From Eggerthellaceae bacterium (GTDB lineage Bacteria; Actinomycetota; Coriobacteriia; Coriobacteriales; Eggerthellaceae): a stretch of DNA of 5,567 nucleotides. Where the stretch lies: positions 1-5,567 of the forward strand of contig JAFUCW010000217.1 in assembly GCA_017459485.1 (NCBI GenBank), in the 5' to 3' direction. The notes beneath the pieces were generated by a model. That model was given only the letters and a program-made list of their open reading frames with translations. It made no database searches and was not told where the DNA came from. The translations under genes were made by a program, and so were the position numbers. This document shows, one piece after another, positions 1 to 5,567 of the stretch (position 1 is the stretch's first letter; each line of letters opens with the position of its first letter).

Positions 1-32
1 CGTGCATAGTACGGATGGTCCGATACATTGGA

Positions 33-56
33 CGTGTGCGATGGGACGCGCACACG
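33..56. repeat. 8-bp inverted repeat, candidate operator upstream of plsX
   Basis: CGTGTGCG (33-40) and CGCACACG (49-56) are perfect inverted repeats separated by 8 bases, giving about 16 bp between arm centres. The right arm ends 3 bases before the TATAAT box, so the dyad covers the place where a -35 element would lie. That position suits a protein-binding site or, in RNA from an upstream gene, a hairpin. There is no T-run after it, so it does not look like an intrinsic terminator. The repeat is seen directly; the operator role is inference, and I recognise no known regulator's site in it. Confidence 0.4.
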
Positions 57-59
57 CTG

Positions 60-65
60 TATAAT
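60..65 (+). promoter_or_regulatory. Consensus -10 box of a likely plsX promoter
   Basis: TATAAT at 60-65 is a perfect match to the housekeeping sigma -10 consensus and stands out in GC-rich DNA. It lies 36 bases before the plsX start, which would give a leader of roughly 30 bases. At 17-bp spacing the -35 position (37-42, TGCGAT) matches TTGACA poorly, and TTGGAC at 28-33 is too far upstream. A TG directly abuts the box rather than lying one base away as in a classical extended -10. The promoter may therefore be weak or depend on an activator, perhaps through the overlapping inverted repeat. Confidence 0.5.
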
Positions 66-101
66 CGACGCGAAGGCACAATGGAGCAAAGGGGATAAGC
101 G

Positions 102-1088
102 ATGTCTGAAGTGGTAGTTGCCGTTGACGCGGTAGGTGGAGACACGGGTATTTCGGTGGTGGGACCGGGATGCTTGGCTGCACTTGCCGAACACCCTGAA
201 CTGCGCATATTGCTGTGCGGACCCCAAGAGCTGGTGGAGGCGTACGCCGAAGTAGACGACCGCGTGGATGCGATTGCCTGCACCGAGGTCATCGAAATGG
301 GAGAGCATCCCGCCCAGGCGGTGCGTAAGAAGAAGGACTCTTCTATCGTCGTTGGGTGCCGCTTGGTGAAGGAGGGCCGTGCACATGGGTTCTTCAGCGC
401 TGGGTCGACAGGAGCGTGCCTGGCGGCGGGAACGCTGGTCACGGGGCGCATCAAGGGCGTGAAAAGGCCTGCCATGGCAACCATTATTCCCTCCCCGGTC
501 CGTCCGGTGATCCTGTGCGACGTGGGCGCGAACGCGGATTGCAAGCCGGAATACCTTGTCCAGTTCGCTCAGATGGCCTCCATCTACGCCGAAAAGCTGC
601 TTGATCGCCCCAATCCTTCGGTCGCGTTGCTCAACATCGGCTCCGAAGAGGCGAAAGGCTCGACGTTCGCGCAGGAAGCCTACGCGTTGCTCAAGAAAAA
701 CGTCCCTTCGTTTGTGGGCAATGGGGAAGGTTCGGACCTTCTTGCCGGCCGCTACGACGTGTTCGTGTCCGATGGATTCACGGGAAACGTGGCGGTCAAG
801 GTGATCGAGGCCACGGCGAAGGAGCTCTTCGGTGCGATGAAGGGTGTCTTCAAGCGTAATGTCGCCACCACGTTGGCGGCGGGGGTGCTCAAAGGCGGCC
901 TCTACGAGCTTAAAGACTCGATCAGCCCCGATTCCTACGGGGGAGCGCCTTTGCTCGGCGTGGCAGGTGCGGTTATCGTCGGGCACGGTTCCTCCAATGA
1001 AACCGCCATAAAAAACGGTATTCTCACCACGGCCCGCACGGTGAGCATGGGTGTTTCTGAATTAATCGCGCAGACTGTGCGTCCGTAG
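102..1088 (+). CDS. plsX: Phosphate acyltransferase PlsX (acyl-ACP:phosphate acyltransferase)
   Basis: PlsX transfers a fatty acyl chain from acyl-ACP to inorganic phosphate, making the acyl-phosphate that membrane-bound PlsY uses to acylate glycerol-3-phosphate. It is a soluble, peripherally membrane-associated enzyme. The 328 residues match the family's usual length. Family blocks run in order: VDAVGGD (8-14), HPAQAVRKKKDSS (69-81), SAGSTGA (99-105), DVGANADCKPE (140-150), LLNIGSEEAKG (176-186), SDGFTGNV (223-230), YGGAPLLGV (279-287) and HGSSN (295-299). The ATG start is supported by AAAGGGG at 88-94, 7 bases upstream, and by the glycine-rich VDA block sitting close to the N terminus as expected. 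Small departures from the commonest sequence are V11 for Met in AMGGD, T15 where His is usual, and S102 for Asn in SAGNTGA. It appears to be first in the operon, with rnc 64 bases downstream. Stop codon TAG. Confidence 0.96.
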   Translation: MSEVVVAVDAVGGDTGISVVGPGCLAALAEHPELRILLCGPQELVEAYAEVDDRVDAIACTEVIEMGEHPAQAVRKKKDSSIVVGCRLVKEGRAHGFFSAGSTGACLAAGTLVTGRIKGVKRPAMATIIPSPVRPVILCDVGANADCKPEYLVQFAQMASIYAEKLLDRPNPSVALLNIGSEEAKGSTFAQEAYALLKKNVPSFVGNGEGSDLLAGRYDVFVSDGFTGNVAVKVIEATAKELFGAMKGVFKRNVATTLAAGVLKGGLYELKDSISPDSYGGAPLLGVAGAVIVGHGSSNETAIKNGILTTARTVSMGVSELIAQTVRP

Positions 1089-1091
1089 GCC

Positions 1092-1142
1092 CTCAACAGG
1101 TAAAATCGTTGTCAGCACAATAGACAATCGATTCCTGTGGGG
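1092..1142 (+). promoter_or_regulatory. Long imperfect hairpin in the plsX-rnc spacer, candidate RNase III autoregulatory site
   Basis: The spacer folds on paper into one stem of 18 base pairs. From the tip down: 1109-1113 pairs with 1123-1127 (loop 1114-1122, 9 bases); T1128 bulges; 1104-1108 pairs with 1129-1133; TAA 1101-1103 bulges; 1096-1100 pairs with 1134-1138; A1095 faces G1139; and 1092-1094 pairs with 1140-1142, including one G-U. The stem uses nearly all of the 64-base spacer and contains GTGGGG (1137-1142), the only purine-rich tract ahead of the rnc TTG start. E. coli RNase III is known to cut a hairpin in its own leader and so limit its synthesis, which makes such a role plausible here. 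It could equally limit ribosome access or protect an mRNA end. No T-run follows, so it is not an intrinsic terminator. The pairing is seen; the function is inferred. Confidence 0.5.
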
Positions 1143-1152
1143 CTCATCGGCA

Positions 1153-2004
1153 TTGACTGATATTTCGACAGACGAACAGCGCGAAAAACTCGATCGCGCC
1201 CAAGACATACTGCAGTACCGCTTCGGAAACGAGCAGTACCTTCTTGCCGCCATCACGCACCCTTCGGCCGTGGAAGGCAAGCCGCTCCTGCATTCCTACG
1301 AGCGCCTGGAGTTTCTCGGCGACAGCATTTTAGGCGCGGTGGTGGCAGATGCCGCGTTTCACGCCTATCCCGATCTTGACGAAGGGGGGCTCACGCGCAT
1401 CAAAGTGTCGCTTGTGTCGGGTGCGTCCCTCTCCAGCGTAGCCGAGCAACTCGGCTTCGCCGATTTCATCATTTTCGGTCAATCCGAGCGGGGCACCGGC
1501 CGCAGGGGCTTGCATTCTGTGCTCGAAAACGTCTACGAGTCCATCGTGGCCGCCCTGTTCCTGGACGGTGGGCTGGAACCTGCGCACAACTTCATTTCCT
1601 CGACGCTTATCACCCAGATGAGCGAGGACATGGCATTCGAGCCCGAAAATCCGAAAAGCGCTTTGCAGGAAAAGCTGCAGGAAGAGGGCATCACGCCTAC
1701 GTACAAGCTGGTCGAAACGCAGGGTCCGCCGCACGACCGCACGTTCATCACGCAGGTCTACGCCGGATTGCAGGCACTGGCCAGCGGCGTGGGACGCACG
1801 AAGAAGGAAAGCGAAAGCCATGCCGCCAACGCGGCGCTACAGAAGATGAGCGAAGGAACCGTGCTTTCCAAAGAAGAGCAACGCGCTGCCAGGCAGGCAG
1901 AAAAAGCGCAGGCCAAGGCCAAGAAGGCCGAAGAGAAGGCTGCGCGTGCGGCAGAGAGGAAAGCCAAGAAGGATGCCGCTCGCAGTGGCGGCGCACAGGG
2001 GTAG
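1153..2004 (+). CDS. rnc: Ribonuclease III with charged Ala/Lys-rich C-terminal tail
   Basis: RNase III cleaves double-stranded RNA, chiefly in rRNA precursor processing and mRNA turnover. The nuclease domain (about 13-155) carries the signature ERLEFLGDSIL (50-60). By alignment to E. coli, E50, E53 and D57 match E38, E41 and D45, E77 lies in DEGGLTR, and E129 matches the essential E117. The usual Asp at E. coli position 114 is Asn here (N126, in LENVYESI). A double-stranded-RNA-binding domain follows (about 166-232, from NPKSALQEKLQE to HAANAALQKM). At 283 residues the protein is longer than the usual 220-250; the excess is a tail in which residues 240-277 are only K, R, E, D, A or Q. The start must be TTG at 1153: the frame opens at 1066 after a TAA and holds no ATG, GTG or TTG before it, while the conserved region begins about 13 residues in. 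The Shine-Dalgarno is poor (GTGGGG ending 10 bases away) and lies in the hairpin, suggesting low or controlled translation. Confidence 0.95.
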   Translation: MTDISTDEQREKLDRAQDILQYRFGNEQYLLAAITHPSAVEGKPLLHSYERLEFLGDSILGAVVADAAFHAYPDLDEGGLTRIKVSLVSGASLSSVAEQLGFADFIIFGQSERGTGRRGLHSVLENVYESIVAALFLDGGLEPAHNFISSTLITQMSEDMAFEPENPKSALQEKLQEEGITPTYKLVETQGPPHDRTFITQVYAGLQALASGVGRTKKESESHAANAALQKMSEGTVLSKEEQRAARQAEKAQAKAKKAEEKAARAAERKAKKDAARSGGAQG

Positions 2005-2007
2005 TCT

Positions 2008-5000
2008 ATGCATCTTAAGTCACTTGTTCTCAAAGGGTTCAAGTCGTTTGCGGATCGGTCCGTCATGAGCTTCGAGCCGGGAATCACAGCGATCGTCGGC
2101 CCGAACGGGTCGGGCAAGTCCAACGTTTCGGACTCGGTTCTTTGGGTCCTAGGCGAACGCAACGCGAAGAACCTGCGCGGCCAGGCAATGGAAGACGTCA
2201 TATTCGCCGGTAGTTCGGCACGCAAGCCCGTAGGCGTGGCCGAAGTCGATCTGGTGCTGGACAATTCCGACGGTACGCTACCGGTCGAATACACCGAAGT
2301 TGCCATAACGCGCCGCATGTACCGCAATGGCATGAGCGAATACCTGATCAACGGCTCACCAGCCCGTCGCATGGACGTGCTCGACATCCTGCACGACACG
2401 GGCATGGGCACCGGAACGCACTCGATCATATCGCAAGGGCACTTAAGCTCCATTCTGCAATCCAAGCCCGAAGACAGGCGCACGCTCATCGAAGAGGCGG
2501 CGGGCGTGCTCAAACACAAGCAACGCAAGCAGAAAAGCGAGCGCAAGCTCGAGCAGATGGACGTGCACCTCTCTCGCGTGTCCGACATCGTTTCCGAAGT
2601 GGAAAGGCAGGTCAAGCCGCTCGAGCGCAAGGCGAAGCGCGCACTTCAGTACAAGGACTTGGCCGCAGAGCTGGCAGAGCTAACCTTGGGTCTTGCCGTC
2701 GACGACCTGCGCGTCTTGCAGCGCACATGGGACGAAGTGGTCGCGCGCGAAGAAGACCTCGAGGCGCAAATCGAAGGGTTCCGCAGCGAAATTTCGTCTG
2801 CGGAAGAGCTTGCCGAAGAGCTTCAGATGCGCCTCCAGACCGCGTCGCAGGATGCTGGAGCGGTTGCCGACAGGTACCGCCGTGCACAGGCCGCCACCGA
2901 CCACCTTGACTCCACGATACTCGTCCTACACGAAAAGAAGCGCTCTGCCCAAAACTACCTGGCGGAGATGAGCGTCGCCCTTGGATCGGAGGAATCGGGC
3001 GCGGCCGACCTCGAGGCGAGCAGGGCAGACGCCCAGGTTGCCTACGACGAGGCGCGCAACGAAGCTCAGGCCGCTTCCGCTGCGCTCGAATCGGAGCAGC
3101 AACGCCACGATGCGCTCGAGGCCCAGCGCAAGGAGCAACAGGAGTCGCTCGATTCCGTCCTTCGCACGCGCCGCGAGTCCTTAAACGAACTCGAAGCGGT
3201 GCGCTCTGCGCAGGCTGCAGCGCAAGAGGTGCTTGCGGAAAGCCGCGCGAGCGAACAGACGCTTGGCAACCATGCGGCCCAGATCGCAGAGCGCATGGAG
3301 GGGCTGCACGGCGCGCTTACCGACGCGCAGACCACCCACGACCAGACTCAGACGGCGCTTGCCGATGCGCTTGAGGCGGCGGAGGCAGCCCGCAGCGCCG
3401 TCACGAGCGCCTTTACAGCCCGTGACGCTGCCCGCACGCGCATGGACCAGCTGCGCGAAGAGCGCGGCATCCACAGTGCCGAAGTGCGCAGCCTCGAAGA
3501 GCTCGAGCGCACGCGTCGCGACGCCAATGGGCTGCTTTCCTGGATGCTCGACAACGTAGATGCGCTGACAGCCAAGGTCTCTCCCCTCATCGACGAGATA
3601 GGCGTTCCGCGCGAGCTGGAGTCCGTCGTCGACGCCTTGCTCGGACGCGACGTCGCCGGCTTGGTCGTTGCCGACCTTGACGCTGCGGCGCAGGTGGCAT
3701 CCCGCCTTGCCTCGGTCGATGAAACGGGCACGGTCACCCTGCTTCCCCGTGCGGGCATGCGCAAGCCTGCACCACCCGCGTCGGGGACGCTTCTGATCGA
3801 CGCGTTGGAGGTTTCCGATTCCGCCCGCGACGTTGCGAGCGCCCTGCTCGGCGACGTTGTTTTGTGCGACACGGCGGCAGAGGCCGTTGCTGCCGTGCGT
3901 GCCAACCCGGGCATTTGCGCGGCCACGCGCGACGCAACCATCGTGTGGCCCAACGGCAAACTTACGCGCACGCACCGCTCCGACGACGAGGTAGGCGGCC
4001 TTTCGGGCAAGCGTTCGCTCGAAGAGGCGCGCATTGCGCTCGAGCAGACCGAAAAGGCATTCGAGGAGGCGTCCGCCGAGTACAACCAGTGCGAGGAAAA
4101 CCTGAGGGTAGCGCAATCCGAAAGCCTCAAGCGCACGCAGGTCCAGGCGGAACTCCAGGGTGCCGCCGACTCCGCCACTGCAGAGCTTGAGCGTTCGCAG
4201 AGCGCCTACGACTCCCTCCTTGCCGAACAGCAGGAACTTTCCGAGCAACGTGCTCGTGCACGAGCCGCGCTCGAGGCAGCCGAGCCCGACGCCGCACAGC
4301 TGTCTGCGCGCCATGAGGAGCTGGTGGCGCTGCTGCAGGAAAACAAGGAGCAGATGGATTCGCTGCGCTCCTCGATCGAGCCCCTGGCATCGCAGGCGGA
4401 AGAGGCGGCAGGCTTGCTTGCCGACTTGCGCGTGAAGTCCGCGACCGCTTCCGAGCGCGCGGAGTACTCCCGAAGGGTGCTGCTTGCACGCGAGCAGGAT
4501 ATTGCTGCGGCGAAGGAAGCCGAGACCCGTCGCCGTGCCAGCATCGAGCGGCATCGCGTCATGTGCGAACGCATCGATCCGCTGATTGCGACGCTGGGGC
4601 GGCTCGTCTCGTCGGCGCAGCGCCGCACGGAACGGCTCGAAAAGGAAGCGGCGGATTCCCAAAGCTCCAGCGCGGGCCTGCATGTCCAGATCAACGATGC
4701 GCGCACCCGCGCTCGTTCGGCACACGATTCCTACGATGCGGCCAACGGCAGCCTCTCCGAAGTCAGGGTTCAGAAGGGACGCTTGGAGATGCAGGTCGAA
4801 TCCGCCATCCACACGATCACCGAGGAATGCGAAACGCCGCTTGAAACCGCGCTCGACCTTCCCGAGCTCCAGAACCGTCCCGAAGTGGAGGAACAGGCGT
4901 TCAAGTTGCAGAGGCGCATCAAGAACATGGGAACGATCAACCCCGACGCAGCTGCCGAATACGAGGCGCTCAAGGAGCGCTACGACTACCTGTGCGCCCA

Positions 5001-5544
5001 GCTTGCCGACATGCAGGCCGCGCGGCGCTCCATTGCCAAGATTGTCCGCGTGATCGACGCGCGCATGAAAGACGACTTCGTGCAGACCTACGAAACGGTC
5101 AACGGCAATTTCCAGGAGATATTCGGCGTGCTATTCCCCGGCGGTTCGGGTTCGCTTTCGCTCGTCAACCCCGACGACCCGGAAAACACGGGCGTGGAAG
5201 TGAACGCCCAGCCCCATGGCAAGCGCATCTTGAAGATGTCGCTCATGTCTGGCGGCGAGCAGTCCTTGACGGCGCTTGCGTTGCTGTTCGCTGTGTACAA
5301 GACGCGCTCGACGCCGTTCTACATCCTTGACGAGGTCGAAGCCGCGCTTGACGACACGAACCTGCGCCGTCTGTGCGCCTACCTTGACTCCATGCGCAAC
5401 GACACGCAGTTCATAATGATTACTCACCAACGCCGCACGATGGAAATGGCAGATGTGCTCTATGGCATCTCCATGCAGTCCGACGGCGTGACGAAGGTCA
5501 TGAGCCAGCGCCTTGACCGAGCGCTCGAGCTGGCCGAAAGCTAG
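2008..5544 (+). CDS. smc: Chromosome partition/condensation ATPase SMC
   Basis: SMC forms a homodimeric ring with ScpA and ScpB that loads on DNA near the origin, organises the chromosome by loop extrusion and aids segregation. The 1178 residues are full length for the family. In order: N-terminal head with Walker A GPNGSGKS (31-38), the R-loop arginine R57 in KNLRG, and Q-loop Q143 in SQGHLSSIL; coiled coil about 165-507, very rich in Ala, Glu, Arg and Gln; hinge about 508-655; returning coil about 660-1010 of near-equal length; C-terminal head with ABC signature MSGGEQS (1080-1086), Walker B YILDEVEAALDD (1105-1116) with catalytic E1109, and switch H1140 in ITHQRR. All ATPase residues are present. 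The hinge seems to lack most of the conserved glycine motif near 648-656. ATG at 2008 is only 3 bases past the rnc stop, and its Shine-Dalgarno AGGGG (1997-2001) lies inside rnc, pointing to translational coupling. The scpA and scpB genes are not in the window. Stop codon TAG. Confidence 0.97.
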   Translation: MHLKSLVLKGFKSFADRSVMSFEPGITAIVGPNGSGKSNVSDSVLWVLGERNAKNLRGQAMEDVIFAGSSARKPVGVAEVDLVLDNSDGTLPVEYTEVAITRRMYRNGMSEYLINGSPARRMDVLDILHDTGMGTGTHSIISQGHLSSILQSKPEDRRTLIEEAAGVLKHKQRKQKSERKLEQMDVHLSRVSDIVSEVERQVKPLERKAKRALQYKDLAAELAELTLGLAVDDLRVLQRTWDEVVAREEDLEAQIEGFRSEISSAEELAEELQMRLQTASQDAGAVADRYRRAQAATDHLDSTILVLHEKKRSAQNYLAEMSVALGSEESGAADLEASRADAQVAYDEARNEAQAASAALESEQQRHDALEAQRKEQQESLDSVLRTRRESLNELEAVRSAQAAAQEVLAESRASEQTLGNHAAQIAERMEGLHGALTDAQTTHDQTQTALADALEAAEAARSAVTSAFTARDAARTRMDQLREERGIHSAEVRSLEELERTRRDANGLLSWMLDNVDALTAKVSPLIDEIGVPRELESVVDALLGRDVAGLVVADLDAAAQVASRLASVDETGTVTLLPRAGMRKPAPPASGTLLIDALEVSDSARDVASALLGDVVLCDTAAEAVAAVRANPGICAATRDATIVWPNGKLTRTHRSDDEVGGLSGKRSLEEARIALEQTEKAFEEASAEYNQCEENLRVAQSESLKRTQVQAELQGAADSATAELERSQSAYDSLLAEQQELSEQRARARAALEAAEPDAAQLSARHEELVALLQENKEQMDSLRSSIEPLASQAEEAAGLLADLRVKSATASERAEYSRRVLLAREQDIAAAKEAETRRRASIERHRVMCERIDPLIATLGRLVSSAQRRTERLEKEAADSQSSSAGLHVQINDARTRARSAHDSYDAANGSLSEVRVQKGRLEMQVESAIHTITEECETPLETALDLPELQNRPEVEEQAFKLQRRIKNMGTINPDAAAEYEALKERYDYLCAQLADMQAARRSIAKIVRVIDARMKDDFVQTYETVNGNFQEIFGVLFPGGSGSLSLVNPDDPENTGVEVNAQPHGKRILKMSLMSGGEQSLTALALLFAVYKTRSTPFYILDEVEAALDDTNLRRLCAYLDSMRNDTQFIMITHQRRTMEMADVLYGISMQSDGVTKVMSQRLDRALELAES

Positions 5545-5556
5545 ATAGGAGCCGCT

Positions 5557-5567
5557 ATGTTCGATTC
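5557..5567 (+). CDS. ftsY: Start of a downstream gene cut by the window edge, probably SRP receptor FtsY
   Basis: An ATG at 5557 follows AGGAG (5547-5551) by 5 bases and lies 12 bases after the smc stop, the spacing of an operon member. Only M-F-D and two bases of the next codon are visible, so the sequence itself cannot identify the product. The name rests on context: ftsY, the receptor that docks the signal recognition particle and its ribosome at the membrane, very commonly follows smc in Actinobacteria and Firmicutes, and many FtsY proteins begin with Met-Phe. The existence of a coding start is well supported; the identity is inference. Confidence 0.55.

Noticed and set aside
33..56. Intrinsic terminator for a gene upstream of the window
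   Set aside because: The hairpin is GC-rich but is followed by CTGTATAATCG, with no T-run.
1..98. Tail of an upstream gene such as rpmF
   Set aside because: One frame ends at TAG 7-9 after two codons, another at TAA 62-64 and the third at TAA 96-98, but none shows recognisable protein sequence, so no gene end can be assigned.
1101..1106. TAAAAT resembling a -10 box before rnc
   Set aside because: The expected -35 position (1078-1083, TGCGTC) does not match, and the bases are better explained as part of the hairpin. A weak internal promoter cannot be excluded.
1758..2630. 290-residue open frame on the - strand across the rnc-smc junction
   Set aside because: It is antisense to two strongly conserved genes and rich in Ser, Arg and Leu, as the complement of their codons would be. 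No family motif is visible.
3348..4178. 276-residue open frame on the - strand inside smc
   Set aside because: It is a Ser/Ala/Arg-rich shadow of the smc coding frame with no domain signal.
4252..4265. Perfect 14-bp palindrome GCTCGTGCACGAGC inside smc
   Set aside because: It falls in codons for alternating Arg and Ala in the coiled coil, where such palindromes arise readily from codon choice. Nothing around it suggests a binding site.
3181..4812. 543-residue open frame on the - strand, opposite smc
   Set aside because: It lies wholly within the coiled-coil and hinge coding part of smc. Its composition follows the complement of GC-rich Ala/Glu/Arg codons, and it has no recognisable domain. 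Long antisense frames are expected opposite such DNA.

Overview
This window looks like a conserved bacterial housekeeping cluster from a GC-rich actinobacterium, most likely of the class Coriobacteriia (an Eggerthella- or Slackia-like gut lineage). The grounds are high GC with GC-biased third codon positions, a SMC head of actinobacterial type (Walker B read as DEVEAALDD, then THQRRTMEMADVLYG), and the gene order plsX-rnc-smc followed by a likely ftsY. This placement is inferred from protein style and gene order; no database was searched.

Layout, all on the + strand. Bases 1-101 are a leader with a perfect 8-bp inverted repeat (33-56), a consensus TATAAT -10 box (60-65) and a strong Shine-Dalgarno. 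plsX (102-1088) encodes acyl-ACP:phosphate acyltransferase. A 64-base spacer follows, nearly all of which can fold into one long imperfect hairpin (1092-1142) that takes in the only purine-rich tract ahead of the next start. rnc (1153-2004) encodes RNase III from a TTG start, with an extra charged C-terminal tail. smc (2008-5544) starts 3 bases after rnc ends and encodes a full-length chromosome-condensation ATPase. After 12 bases a new, well-placed start (5557) begins a gene cut by the window edge, probably ftsY.

The tight spacing and common strand suggest one transcript, carrying a membrane phospholipid enzyme, an RNA-processing enzyme, a chromosome-organising ATPase and probably the SRP receptor. 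These jobs are not one pathway; the grouping is a widely conserved growth-related cluster.

I see no mobile element, CRISPR array, tRNA, rRNA or defence system. The features most worth a second look are the hairpin before rnc (candidate RNase III autoregulation), an Asn in place of a metal-binding Asp in RNase III, its 38-residue tail made only of K/R/E/D/A/Q, and a SMC hinge that seems to lack most of the usual glycine motif.
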